Position numbers and translations under genes: made by a program | The notes under the pieces: generated by a model | The model's input: only the letters and a program-made list of their open reading frames with translations | Told to the model about the DNA's origin: nothing | Databases searched by the model: none | NCBI GenBank assembly: GCA_030549205.1 | Contig: JAUKTV010000001.1 | Location: 3,968,001 to 4,032,000, forward strand | Direction: 5' to 3' | Source of the DNA: Apiosordaria backusii | Taxonomy: Eukaryota > Ascomycota > Sordariomycetes > Sordariales > Lasiosphaeriaceae | Length of the DNA: 64,000 bases | In this document: one piece after another, positions 22,453 through 34,052 of the stretch | Layout: the number at the start of each line of letters is the position of its first letter | Position numbering within the stretch: position 1 is the stretch's first letter

Positions 22453-24381
22453 GGTTGTGTGTGTGGTTGTGAAAGGGTGGGAAAGTGGCGCGCTTGGAGA
22501 GAGTCGGTTAAGGGGTTCCCCCTTCTTTCGTCCGATCTTGGGGATTATCGATTGGTCGTTTGTTGTGCCCGGGTGTTCTTACGGCCTTTGAGGTTGGTCG
22601 GCAGGTTGGTCGGCCGGTTGGGTTGTCGAGGTTGTCGATTTGGCGACCTCAATCTGATTTTGCGGTCCCTGGATGAGGAATCTCGTGTTCTCGTGTGTCG
22701 GCGATCTGATGGTATATCCGACAGAATGTTACGGGTTTGAGCTTGAGGGCTGCTGTCGTTGCCGCTGCCGTTGCCTACTAGGACAGTTTCCTGTATCCTC
22801 GTGAAGCCAAATTTGGTACATCAAAAAATATCCACCTGCGAGCTTTGCCGTCGACGGGCTGTCGCGGGGCACAGAAAGCTTGGACCACTTTCGCGCTTCT
22901 GCAGCTGTGGGGCACGCAAGCTGTCCGTGACAGCCAACATCACAAGTTGGTCCAAGATCAATTCAATATCACATTTTGACATTTCTCACTTTCAAGATTG
23001 TGAAGTTGTGCGAAGAACCCCCTATGAACCTGGTACCAGCGAAGCTTGAGTCTGCCTGCGGGACTACAAACCACATCAGCCGGCAATCTGTTTCCTGGAA
23101 CCGAAAATTGGATGTTTCACGCATCGAGTGTGGCTGCTCGATTGGGTTTCCGCACATGGAAGCCACCCGGTGGCACAGCTGGCCCATGAGCCATCCACTT
23201 GGTCCAGAGAAAGGCGGTTGAGGTTGTCAGCTTGGTGAGATCAGGTCCGGATATCGAACCGCCAGAAAGAAAGATGATCGATTGTCGTACAAGATATCGA
23301 ATCATGGGCCACTGGGCACACCAAAAAAACGGTCAAGAGGTCCCCTGCGAACGTTCCCTTCAGCGTTTTGATGAAACAAAGCACAATGACCTGGGGTAGG
23401 CCCGTCTTCTGTTGCCAGTGCGCGCTACACTACGCTGCAATCAAACGCTTGAAAGCCAAGAGGATGCTTAACACAACATGCCAGCTTGCATTGCGGATTG
23501 TGTTAGTGACTCCACTCGACGCAGTGGCAGTTCATCTCGATTCTGATTCCAAGCCTGGCCCAGACCAGCAGATCCAGCACAGGGCACGGCCACGAGTTCC
23601 GCTTTCCATCTCTTGGCCGCAGTGTTCCCCTATGTTCGGCGGAGATCACTTGTGGTGTCACATTCGATATGCCGTGAGTGTCGTGGGTGTTGACGTTTCC
23701 CATCAGGAGCAAGAGGGGTCAAGAGGAAGAAAAAAACAAGAAAAGCCGCAGTACCTGCATCCTGGATGTGCTGAATTGCGTGGCACGGGTCCACAGATGA
23801 CATGTTCAAGAGTCCGCTTTCACGAGCACGATTTTTATCAATGGAAGCTGCGGTTGAAGCATGGTTGGGCCCAGCCAATAGGAAGCAATTGGGACCTGCG
23901 TGAACCTTGTTTGATTACGGGATCTGGCCGACCACTCACATCCAAACGCCGCGGATCGCCAGTCTTGGAGCCAAGGGCAAGCCAGCGGCAGAAACATCCA
24001 GGCTCATTTCGGCCCCCCTGTCCCCTCGTTGGCCCACGCCCATTCAAGTATTTGTCTCTCCTTTTCCTTCCTTCCTCCTCCAACCCAACCTCTTTTTCGC
24101 CGAACATCGCCTTTCGCGCTTCCATCCATTCATTACTGAGATCTTGTATCTCGCGACACTCTTTTGATAAAAAGCACGAACGCCTCTCCGCTGCTCCCCC
24201 ATAGCAACGCGATCTACACCTTTTTCCACGCTCCCTATTTTTGGTATCAAGCATCAATTGCAAACATTGCTACTCGGAGCATCAATCACGGAAGCGCATC
24301 ATCAACTCCAACGACTATATACGATTCAATAGACGGGATTTTTGGGACTAGTTTATATTGACGACTTTCCGTTCCCTCACA
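22453..24381. other. Long intergenic region, RRP41 / Asp f 4-like divergent
   Basis: This 1.9-kb region separates divergent starts. The last 250 bp look like the promoter and leader of the secreted-protein gene (pyrimidine-rich, TATATACGATTC at about 24319). A 278-codon open frame at 23368-24204 has no recognisable motif, is rich in Arg/Pro/His and overlaps other frames, so I do not call it a gene. I see no tRNA or transposon. Confidence 0.45.
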
Positions 24382-25317
24382 ATGCAGCTCACCCACTTAC
24401 TCCTCCTCGCGGGTGCTCTCACCGCGACCGCCCACCCTTCCGGCCATGCCCACCTTCACCGCAGCATTCACGAGAAGCGCGAGGGTGGTGTCACCTTCCT
24501 CAAGGCCATCCACAAGCCTCTTCCCGAGCCAACTGAGAAGGCCCCTGAGCCTGTTCCCGAGCCCAAGCCATCCATCGCTGCCGTAGAGCCTTCCCCCGCC
24601 CCGAAGCCCAAGCCAGCTCCCGCCCCGAAGCCCGCTAAGGATGAGAGCGACTCCGGCTCGGATGATGGCTACAAGCCCTTCTGCGGATCCGGAAAGAAGA
24701 TGGCCAAGCGCGTCACCTGGGAGCAGATTCACTACACCGGCAACACCGGCACTGCTAACGGCTGCCCATGGAACTCCAACCTCCAGGTTGTCTCGACCAC
24801 GGCCGCCAAGCACTACAAGTACGTCCAGAACTACAAGAACGTCGCCAGCGAGCCCTACCAGGTTATTTGCTTCAACAAGATCGGTGCCGATGGCGGCGTG
24901 ACTGGTTCTTTCAAGGTCGACGGTCAGGAACAGCTCGTTTTCATGCTCCAACCTGGGGAGACCAAGTCTGTCGTTGCCGATGCCAACACACAGGGTGTCT
25001 GCGCCTTTGCGCCAAACCAGGTTCCCACCACCAGCCATGGTCAGTTCGCCGGCAACTGGGCCGAATTCGACTTCGAGAACACTAGTAACAAGGGCTGGTC
25101 CGGTGCCGACTGCTCTGCCCTCGTTGCCCAGGCTTACGACATGGACGTTCCCGGCTGCCGCATGTCCGAGGGCGGTGTCGACTCTACCATCTACCCCGAC
25201 GGAACTGCCGAGAACGCTTACATTCGCGGCATGGAGGCTGAGGATGGTGTTGGTCTCAACATTGCCCCTGGCAACACCGTCATCCAGGTCATTGTTGGTC
25301 TCGAGAAGGGCATGTAA
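24382..25317 (+). CDS. Asp f 4-like secreted protein
   Basis: A single exon gives 311 residues. An N-terminal signal (LLLLAGALTATAH, cut at about residue 17) is followed by a short pro-like stretch ending in KR, a possible Kex2 site. A Pro/Lys-rich linker (PEPKPSIAAVEPSPAPKPKPAPAP) precedes the C-terminal domain. That domain (about residues 105-311) has PFCGSGKKMAKRVTWEQIHYTGN, YGCPW-type Cys, NKIGADGGVTGSFKV and a closing VIQVIVGLEKGM, the pattern of the fungal allergen Asp f 4 family. The function of this family is not established; members are abundant secreted or cell-wall proteins. Strong codon bias toward C-ending codons suggests high expression. The ATG is preceded by CTCACA. Confidence 0.85.
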   Translation: MQLTHLLLLAGALTATAHPSGHAHLHRSIHEKREGGVTFLKAIHKPLPEPTEKAPEPVPEPKPSIAAVEPSPAPKPKPAPAPKPAKDESDSGSDDGYKPFCGSGKKMAKRVTWEQIHYTGNTGTANGCPWNSNLQVVSTTAAKHYKYVQNYKNVASEPYQVICFNKIGADGGVTGSFKVDGQEQLVFMLQPGETKSVVADANTQGVCAFAPNQVPTTSHGQFAGNWAEFDFENTSNKGWSGADCSALVAQAYDMDVPGCRMSEGGVDSTIYPDGTAENAYIRGMEAEDGVGLNIAPGNTVIQVIVGLEKGM

Positions 25318-27647
25318 AGCAGTGTAACGACAAGGACGTTTTTGGATCCAATTTCTTCAAGGCCGACGGTGTGAATTGCCATGGAAAAGTTCACCAGCAC
25401 CTGATAGGGAATGGAGTGTGTGTGTGTTTACTTGTGTATGTGTGGCTGTCTCCTGTCTGGGACGAACTTCTGTTCATTGTATCTGGCATGACTGTCCTTA
25501 GGCAGGTCTTTTTTCTCCTTCGGTTCAGCCCTTGAGGAGGCCCGAGGTAGTCTTTGGATAAAAAACGTAACGATCAATCATGTTTGGATACCACTATTGT
25601 TTTTTGTTTTCTTGGTTAGATTCATAGGCTCAGCAATATCTATTGTAGTGTTTTTTTGATGATCTTTGTGTGCTGTCTCAATTCTAAACAGTCTACTGCC
25701 CGGTTTCAGCGGCTATTACAAGCAATGGCCGTCCAGGTGGTTGGGGATCCGCGGCCTGCACCCGAACGGTCCGCAGGAACGAGTCAGACATGAGACGAAG
25801 TCGGATTCAGACGCGATGATCGGGAGCGATAAACTTGATGTGGCGTTCCGGTTAACTGTGGAGAAGGAGGGTGGCCGGAGGGTAGCACAACGGATCGCTC
25901 CGCATCTCGGACTCGACGACAGAAGCTTATTGACACGTCTCACAACATTCAGGTACGCACGCACGCGTGTGGAGAGGCGGGGTTGCTATTGTGGTTACCA
26001 CAGGCCCTGCTGGAATGCGGATTCTTGTTTCTGAAACTGGGGAAGAAAGAACGGTCTTTGGTCTCGGCTCGGTTCCCGTCTCTCGGGTTGAAGGGGTCGT
26101 ACCAGATGTCTGACTCTGACGTATGTGAACTAGATGGAACAACAAAACAAGTTTTCTTCCTCGGCTCCGCACCTCACACTTTTCTTCGGCTTTACGAGTT
26201 ACCCGTTGAGTATGGTTCCCTTACACACTTACACTTGAGAGACTGCCCCTGCATACCCGTCTGTGTCGACACCGCGTGACCCATGGATCGACATCGACAT
26301 TGGAATCGGAATCGGAATCGGCAGTGGATAGGCGCGTGGCTTGAGCCTTCTTTGTTGCAAGTTATTATCTAGCTCCCGCCCTTTCCGTCCCGGCTCCGCG
26401 GATTCACAATGGACGGTACGGAGCGCAACACAATGGTTGGGATCCAGTCCCACGGACCAAGAACAGCCGAAGCTTTGTCCAGTCAAAAGCCATGGATACA
26501 CTGCATAGCCTCCCTGCGTGGAACATCACAGTACCGAAAACCGGGGTCCTTTTTCCCTTCTCATCCTTTGGTACAGTGGCTTCGTGGTCTCTTGTTTGTG
26601 ATATTCGGGATTTGAGTTTCAGGATTTTGTTTTTACAACCATTAGGACACACAGCACGCTAGCATACCTGCGGTATGGTTGGTGAGCTTGGTTGATTGAG
26701 GTCTCCAATGCCCCAGGCATATCCATTCCACTGCATGAAGTCGTGCTGCTCCTCCGACGGACACACGAAACTTGACTTGTCCGTCCATCAACATCAGCAG
26801 TCTAAAATCTGACACCCGAGACCAGAGCCCCTTCCCCAACCTCCCGGATTCCGATGTCAACCACATGACGGGGCGGGGACGGGAACGTCAAACTTGTCAA
26901 AGAGGGAGCTTGGAAATGTCAAGCCTTACGAACGGGGCTGTGTTGACTTGGCTTGGAAACACTGGGGTAACCACGAGAACTTTTTCTTCGCCTGTCCATG
27001 TCACTTGCCAGAAGCGAGAATCGAGATGGGGTATCACATGCCGAAAACCAACAACAAGGATATGAACCGGTGATCTGGAATATGGGAACGAGTCCCCGTT
27101 CCGGACGACTATCTAGCTGGATTGTTGTCACAACTGGTGGCTAGGTACCATCCGATATTTCTTCACACCGGTAAGGTAGGCAGACATCGACACGACATAA
27201 TATCATCGAAGCCTACCTATGATACATAAATTTATTCAGGAGCCGTTCGGTTGGCGACTTGTTTATCTCATCAATGTGCATGCTGCATCACGCAGGGTCA
27301 TGATGACTAACGCAGGTACTGATGTTCGTTATCTGAGCGTTCCCTTGCAGTGCAGTTCATTTTAGATAAGCGTACAGCATACAGACGTGATAGGAAGCAG
27401 GGCCTTACATACGGTAAATGAACTGTTGGGCTACCTGACCCAAAAGTCAAACACGTGGTTCCAATCCTCCGCTATCTGTTGTGTGAATGTTCGAAGTTGC
27501 GTTACTAACTCATCAACGAATCTCACTTTTGCAGTACCTGGCTTCGCATGTTGATACCATCACTGCAGCAGATGGATGCAGGCCTCCAATTCGTTATCGA
27601 TCACATCTAATTGGAGATGAGAGGCCGTAAGTCTTATTCATCTCACC

Positions 27648-27700
27648 CTCACTCACTCACTCACTCACTCACTGACTCACTCACTCACTCACTCACTCAC
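27648..27700. repeat. (CTCA)n tetranucleotide microsatellite
   Basis: Fifty-three bases of a CTCA/CACT tetranucleotide, about 13 units, with one imperfect unit (ACTG) near 27671. It is complementary in unit to the array at 28290-28311. Confidence 0.95.
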
Positions 27701-28216
27701 TTCAGACTGAAATGTCGCGGCTCGGTCCGAATCTCATCCATAGAACTCGCCTAACCGTAAGTCAAACCGCCGGATTATGCGTTGTTCGTCCGTTCTGGCG
27801 CTCCGCATCACATGTCTTGCGAACTGGTTACAGAACGCGCGAGAATCGAAGTTTTTGCCCAAAGTTTTGGGTCTCGTAGATAGGTCATGTAGGTAAGGTA
27901 GGCCGTGACTCGAACAAGCGACAAGCGGCACGGGTGACAGTTGTCAGTATTACTACTTATGTGCGTGACCGCTGCAAATGGCTCTCTGTTTTGTGGAAAC
28001 GGTGGTATGGTGGTATGGTGATACAGAAAGTTCCCGGGTGATAGGTGATGCAGGGGGTTATCGAGATTGTGGAAGGTATAGCCGCGGGGACCGTGGGAGG
28101 TTTGTGTGACGGTGACGATGTCAGTTGGCTAATCGAGGTGGGAATCGAGATTGGGTGCTTATGAGAGGGAGAAAATGATTATGGTTGTATGTATAAGTGA
28201 AGTGGAGGGAAAGTGG

Positions 28217-28311
28217 GTGAGTGAGATGACTGAGTGAGATGAGTGAGATGAGAGATTGGGCTGGGTGTGAGTGATTGAGCGATGAGAGGGTGAGTGAGTG
28301 AGTGAGTGAGT
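28217..28311. repeat. Imperfect GAGT/GATGA repeat tract ending in (TGAG)n
   Basis: A purine-rich tract of imperfect GTGAG, GAGAT and GAGTGA units, closing with a pure TGAG array at 28290-28311. The pure part is the complement of the CTCA array about 590 bp upstream, so the two face each other as an inverted pair. Confidence 0.9.
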
Positions 28312-29085
28312 AGGATCAATGAGTTGAGGCCAAGATTGAGACATTATCATTCTGAGCTTTCTCGTTTTACTTTTTATTTAAAGAAGCGCAAGGCCCGACG
28401 TTTTCTTACGTCCATCTAACGTCAAGAATGAGAGGGTAAGATAAGGTGCTGACTCTGTCAACTGCGGCCCGTTGCTGACACAGACCACGTTCTCACTCAC
28501 CCTCACGTAATCCGAGAGCGGACTGGCTTTGGAAGGATGCTTCCATGTACTTCTATTGGACGAGGTTGAGAATATGTATGAATAGTTCGGTGGGATAGAG
28601 AGGTAATTCGTTATTCATGGAGAGCAGAACCTGATAGAAATGGCTCAACGAAAAGCTGCATGCAGACGGAAAAAACCACTGGCAGCTTTTCAAGCGGGTC
28701 GGACGTGGTTTGTATTTTTTAAATACATGAAAGGAACAAGCAACCGAAACCAACGCAGCTACTTGACTTTGGTCAAGTGGTCTGTGACTCTGGCCCATGA
28801 AGACGCTTTAGCTGCAGGATTGCTTAACTAACGATGGGTGGTAAGTATCCTGTTTGGCCCAAGGTTTCGTTACTTTCTTTTTCTTATTTTTCTTTTGTCA
28901 AATCCCCGACATTGATACTTTTCAAATTATCATCATCATCGCCGCAACATCGCAAAGAGGACCCCAAAAAACACTCGCTCACAAAAAAGCCACTGTCCCA
29001 ATCCCAAAAAAAAACCCGCCACAATAATTCTTTCGGAATATCGTTCATAAACTCATCACGTCACTCTTGACAAACAACCTGTCAC

Positions 29086-30510
29086 TCATTTCGCCAACCT
29101 CCTCCGACTCAGCCCAACCGCCACATCCACCGTCGCCCCATCAAGCCAATCATTCATCAACACCACCGTCTTCCCCAGCTCGCACCTATCCACCACATTA
29201 TCCCTACACCACGGCAGCGTCTTGTGATCGCACACGCCCTTCGTAGCCAACAGCACACTCGTCGTCACCCCCGCATCCTTGATCGAATGCAACAACGCCT
29301 TCTGTATATTCGTCGCCGTAGCCTGGCACTGAATCAACACGAACCCCACCCTCCTCTGCGCGCCCCTATCCTCCAACACCCTAGGAAAAGCATTTACAAT
29401 GCTCTGCCCGTCCATCGTCGCGTTTCCATCATCGGTGTACGTCGACAAGGTGTCCACACTATCAAGCATAATCAACCGCTTTTTGTCTCTTCTCAACTCG
29501 GCGATGGTCCTGTGTTTCATGTCATCCAGATTCCCCACATTGATCTCACCACCCGCGTGGTCTCGCAGGGCGTTGTTGAGGTACTCCTTCTTCTCCTCGT
29601 TGGAGGGGTGGGCGCAGTCGGAGGGGACGCCGTCCCAGCGGAGTTGGACGACGATGATTTCCTCGCGGTTGGCGCGGAGGAATTTGATGATGTTTGCTAG
29701 GAAGGTGTCGTAGCCCATTCCGGGGATGGCAGAGTGCATGAAGTAGAGCTTGTCTGGGAGGGCGTCTCTGGAGCGGATGCTAGTGTGAAGCCTTGCGGGA
29801 CGAAACTCGAAGTAGCGAGCACCGATGCGGAGCATGGCATCCAAGGAGTCTTTTTGGGTGATGGAGAGACTGTAGATGATGTTGGGCGCGATGAGCTCGA
29901 TGGGGTAACCGGATAGCTTGTCGACCACGCGGCAGAATTTATCGTTTGTGCGGGTGAGCAGAGTTGAGACGACTGCTCCGCCTACTTTGCGGAGGAGGGC
30001 GGCGCTGGATTCCATGCTGTTCATCCCTACATCGTGGGCGGAGGGGAGGACGAGGCGGTGGAAGGGTTTGTTTTCTGCGTCTGAGCCTGGGGGTGCTAGG
30101 TTGGTGATCCAGTTGGTGTAGTTTTGGGTTACGGTGATGTAGCATTGGTGTTGACTGGGAAGGGGTTCATGGCCTGGGCCGGCTTCGTAAAGGCCGTAAG
30201 AGATCACGAAGTTGTCGTGGAAGATGGAGGGGGTTTCAGCTATGGATTCCATTGTCCCGCCGCTGGCATTGCCGGTGATCGCGTTGACGTCGATCCATTG
30301 TTCTGTGATTTGCTTTCCGCGGTGGAAGACTTTGAAGGTGAAGCGACCTTTTTTGTTGAAGAAGCTGTCGATGTTGCGGGATTCTACCTCGAGGGAGCTG
30401 CTCCAGAAGCCTTGGTCTCTTCGAGTGATGGTCTGTTTGGGCACGGACACCTCAATGGAGATGTCAGGTATGCCGATGTAAGTGAAGACTTGGACCCCTT
30501 TGCTAGGCAT
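29086..30510 (-). CDS. PLC-like phosphodiesterase (PI-PLC X superfamily)
   Basis: A single exon gives 474 residues from the ATG at 30510. The frame stays open to 30822 and could add 104 residues, but that stretch looks like translated leader. The N-terminal 130 residues resemble a beta-sandwich accessory domain (VQVFTYIGIPDISIEVSVP, FTFKVFHRGKQITEQWIDV). The catalytic barrel begins near residue 170 with LPSAHDVGMNS (first His). It continues with RIGARYFEFRPA (acidic metal ligand) and LYFMHSAIPGMGYD (second His), and later IIVVQLRW and RLIMLDSV. These fit the X-domain fold of phosphatidylinositol-specific phospholipases and related phosphodiesterases. There is no Y or C2 domain and no signal peptide, so it is a small bacterial-type enzyme. 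Substrate is not known. Confidence 0.8.
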   Translation of the reverse strand: MPSKGVQVFTYIGIPDISIEVSVPKQTITRRDQGFWSSSLEVESRNIDSFFNKKGRFTFKVFHRGKQITEQWIDVNAITGNASGGTMESIAETPSIFHDNFVISYGLYEAGPGHEPLPSQHQCYITVTQNYTNWITNLAPPGSDAENKPFHRLVLPSAHDVGMNSMESSAALLRKVGGAVVSTLLTRTNDKFCRVVDKLSGYPIELIAPNIIYSLSITQKDSLDAMLRIGARYFEFRPARLHTSIRSRDALPDKLYFMHSAIPGMGYDTFLANIIKFLRANREEIIVVQLRWDGVPSDCAHPSNEEKKEYLNNALRDHAGGEINVGNLDDMKHRTIAELRRDKKRLIMLDSVDTLSTYTDDGNATMDGQSIVNAFPRVLEDRGAQRRVGFVLIQCQATATNIQKALLHSIKDAGVTTSVLLATKGVCDHKTLPWCRDNVVDRCELGKTVVLMNDWLDGATVDVAVGLSRRRLAK

Positions 30511-31289
30511 TGCGATGGCTGGCGCTAGTGGGGGATGTGGAGCAGGATGACAATCGATGATCAACGACCAGTTGAGATGGACATGGAGTTGCACTGACAA
30601 AAGAATGCGGGAATTCGACGACAAGAACAAAACGAACCAGTTCAGCTGTATCAACTGCGCCGCTCCATTGTTTCGGGTTTCAGCTCCGCGCTGCCATTCG
30701 CCACGGTAGTGGCAGAAGCGCCCACTCCAGCCACTCGGAATGTGCCAATTGTGGGGATGATGAAACTGCAGCCAAGAGGTGGAGAGATTTGCTAGGTAGT
30801 TTGAACAGCGGAAGCCATTCATGGCGATCCGGTATTTGATTGCTGATAAGACAAAGTAAATCGATAGAGAATGAAGATGAAGGTATCCCTAACTGGGGTA
30901 GGGACCGCAAAACTCTGCTTTATTCCAAGAACTCTTTGGACAGCGGTCACCCGCAGAGGTAAGGGTAGTCTATAGGCAAGGGTTAGGGTTGCCAGACACT
31001 TTCCCACCGACAGCCATGATGCCACCATTGACGGGCATGATGTCTCTCAATATTGGGCACAATGGACTCTAATAGTTATTTCATAATTTACCGCATATTT
31101 GAAGGCTCAGAAGGCTGTGTAAAATATCACTAACCTCAAGATCTTAGTCACCGCGATAATGTCTTTGTACCCCTGAGCCCCTGAACCCCTTAGTATAACC
31201 ATGCTCCACTTTGATAATGGATCACAAGAGGCTGAAAAAAATCAACTTGGTATTGTTCGCAAAGCTAATCATACTGTCATAACAGTTCA
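30511..31289. other. Intergenic region upstream of the PLC-like gene
   Basis: About 780 bp holding the promoter of the PLC-like gene and the 3' end of the receptor gene; both genes read leftwards. No gene seen. Confidence 0.45.
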
Positions 31290-32956
31290 CTAGAACCTCT
31301 GGGGTCGATGAACATTTGTCAAAGGAATATCTCCTGCTGGTGGAGTATTGCCCTGGACAATGATCACAGACGTCCCATCACTTCCCTGATACTGTGCTTG
31401 TCCGTCTCTGGTATCTCCTCTTCCTTCTGCCAATGCAGTTGTTGATTCTGACTGTGGCGTTCCCCAACCGCCATCTCGGCCATTGTAGCCATGGTAGGGA
31501 AAATCCTTGTGGTAAGCTGTCCCTGTCCCTGGGCCACTAACAGTAACAGTAACATCGGAGGCGAGGCTGACACCCTTGGGAGTGTTGCCAAAGCTGTGGC
31601 CGCCGTACGCATAGTTCGATTTCTTTGTCGTACCTGACCCAATGGCTTTGGGGAAGAAGCGGACGAGAACCTGTCTGATAAACGGCATACAAGCACACAC
31701 TGAGCTGGTGAACCCTTCTATCGTCGACCACCGGATGATGTTGAAGAGATCTTGCGTTGGGTTCTGCGAGTTGGTGATATCGGCGATATACCTCAGTCTG
31801 ATACAACAGACAATGGTCACCCTGTTTCACAGGTCAGTCATTTCTTCATATTCTCCCCACAGGCGCAACAACACAAAAGTTAAACTCACAGCAAGCCCAC
31901 CGCAAACATAGCCCCCACCCCCAGCTTCTTCTTCCAATGCAGCTTCACAACCCTCATATTCCACAGCGGGATCCCAATCATCCACACATCCAATACAATA
32001 CTAATGATCGCGCAGCTCCACTGAATCGCATCCTTATTCAGGCACTTGCCCTCCCCGGTGCCATCCCATTTGTACCAATCCTCAATCGGGGCGCACTGGA
32101 AAATTGCCAAGAGGAAATACGTAAGGCCGTACAAGCTCGTGAAGATAATCGTCCCCCAAATCACGCTTCTTGTCCCCGGTGAGGGGAAGATCCTCAGGTA
32201 GAAAAACAAAAACGTCAGCTTGAGAGCCGCGACCTGCGGTAAGTAAAGAACCCCAGAGACAAAACTGAACTTGAAGAGTCGGTCTAGATCGTCGAATGGG
32301 ACGGCCCACATATCCCTTCCTAACCCGTTAGGTGCAAGAAAGAAGATTGTCAGCACCATAGCGGGGATACCGCCGCATAACAGCAAGAAAACCAAAGCGT
32401 AGTCGTCCCACCAGAGGCCGTTTTGGGAGGTGCCAGCGTGGGCTTTGAGACGGGAGAACATGAACCTGTCGCCTTCGGCAAAGTAGATCTTGTAGCCTAT
32501 CCTCGCTGCGACGAGGACACAGATGGTGATGAGCATGGCGGCGGTTTCGCGGACGATCTCGGAGGAGCGGTCGAGGATGGGGGCTTGGCAGGTGGTGGAG
32601 GAGATGTTGTGGGTGAAGAGGGCTTCGCGGATGGTGCATGATGAGAGAATGCACGAGTGCATGAAGCTGTTGAAGTCCGGGGAGGTGCAGGTGCATTCTT
32701 GATCGAGGGGGGAGGGGCAGAAGGTGTGGTTTGTGAAGGCGGTTATGATGCAGTTTTGCTGGGGAGGTGGTTAGTTCTTGGTGAGGTTTGAATACCTAGT
32801 GTGAGCATGAAAGTGAGAGGAGCTTACAGCGCATGGAGGATAGATGGCTAGTGGGTTTGAGGCATCGGGTGCACCGGCACCAGGGTCTTGAGCGAAGACG
32901 CCGGCATGGTTGGCGAGCAGGAGGAAACCAGCTGTGAAAGTTTTCACGATGTGCAT
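31290..32956 (-). CDS. CFEM-domain seven-transmembrane receptor (PTH11-type)
   Basis: Three minus-strand exons, 32956-32828, 32758-31890 and 31821-31290, give 509 residues; joins read YPPCA/QNCII and VGLL/VTIVCC. A signal peptide (ending GVFA, residue 22) leads into an extracellular CFEM domain with the eight expected cysteines at about 42, 46, 57, 65, 67, 79, 84 and 100. Seven hydrophobic helices follow (about residues 115-390), with rhodopsin-type fungal signatures such as LWWDDYALVFLLLCGG and IFQCAPIEDWYKWDG. The cytosolic tail is rich in Gly, Ser and Thr. Magnaporthe Pth11 has this architecture and senses surface cues, but the ligand here is unknown. Whether it belongs with the nearby biosynthetic genes is unclear. 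Confidence 0.9.
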
Positions 32957-34052
32957 TGTGAACGGTGAGAGTGTCACCCACGGGTGACGAGGATGATTCA
33001 CCAAGGTAAATGGAAGGAAGAAGCAACAAAGACCAGTACGATGATGATAGGAGCTGAGATGTCGCGGGGGAACCACGTGGGTGGCAAGGCTGTCGCGGTA
33101 GACGCTCGGAAGAACTCTAGAGTAAGCAAGCCACAATCTCGATCAATAGGTCTGTGTGGAGGTAAGTAACTACTTAAGCCGTGGATACGTTTCTCATTAG
33201 GTGTCAGTATTCCATGTGATACCTATTCATCTGGTTCCTGAGCCTTCGCCCCCCGATGTTCATCAACTGGGACGCTGTGCCCCTTCCTCAGTCTCATACT
33301 ATCTTCAGTCAACATTGCTGCATTAAAGCTCCCTCTCAAAGCCAGAAACACTCTCGAGTGAATGACTTCTATTCTAGGTACGCACAAGTACCTATCATTC
33401 AACTTGTTATTGCCAAGAAGCTACCTATCAGGGGGTTCCAAGAGTAAGCAATTACCAAGTGCTGTGCCCCAAGTTCAGAACATGTGGCAGAGCAGTTCAC
33501 AGCGAGTGAAACATGAATGCCAACATGGTTTGCACGGAAACAGTTCACCGCAATTAATTTCATCGCAACCCAAGGCGGGAGAATCACCCGTTTCGATCAG
33601 CCGCCGAGACACTCGGGTTTAACGTGTTGGTGGTTGGAACTTGTCAAAAGCCGAGGCGGTAAACGTTTGCAATAGACATACCCGTGTGAGGCGAAGTCAG
33701 CTACCTAGATGCGCACCGTTATGGCACGGGTGCATGTCAGAATCACACCTACCTGAAGGAGATATCGGTGTTCAAGATGCCCTCATCGAGTACAAAACCA
33801 AGTTCCCTGTGACATTCTTGATGTTGCAGTTGAGGATGGCTACATCAAAAAACAGGAAGCACTCGAAATCTGTTTACTTGTGGGATAAAGGTATGCAGGC
33901 GGAGGTTGGCTAGATCTGGGTTGTTGCAATGAAGGATTGCGGTTCCACTTCAACCAAACTCATCTTTAACTGTTGGTTCAGGCATATATGACGTGATACA
34001 CGTGAAATCAGGGTTCAGATTTCCCTATCTGGTAGCGAAGATTTGATCTACC
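32957..34052. other. Intergenic region between receptor and EthD gene
   Basis: About 1.1 kb with no gene seen. It includes several TACCTA/TAGGTA words near 33375-33425 and 33700-33755. The part nearest 32957 is the receptor promoter. Confidence 0.45.

Larger units (their letters stand above)
25318..29085. other. 3.8-kb gene-free region with simple repeats
   Basis: No gene is supported over this long stretch between two convergent genes. It holds a (CTCA)n array at 27648-27700, an opposing GAGT-type array at about 28217-28311, a GGAATC hexanucleotide run at about 26302-26321 and a GGTGGTAT run at about 28003-28020. It also has several TACCTA/TAGGTA words around 27170-27220 and 27890. Short frames (for example 28640-28831) lack motifs. 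No transposase or reverse-transcriptase motif is seen. Confidence 0.5.

Noticed and set aside
23245..23266. GGTTCGATATCC on the minus strand as a tRNA B-box
   Set aside because: Flanking bases do not form a T-arm stem and no A-box lies at the right distance.
23368..24204. 278-codon plus-strand open frame between RRP41 and the Asp f 4-like gene
   Set aside because: No domain, no plausible start context, composition like translated noncoding DNA, and overlap with other frames of similar quality.
30511..30822. 104-residue N-terminal extension of the PLC-like protein
   Set aside because: The hydrophobic stretch there is not followed by a cleavage site and the MPSKGVQVF start gives a coherent domain; kept only as an alternative.
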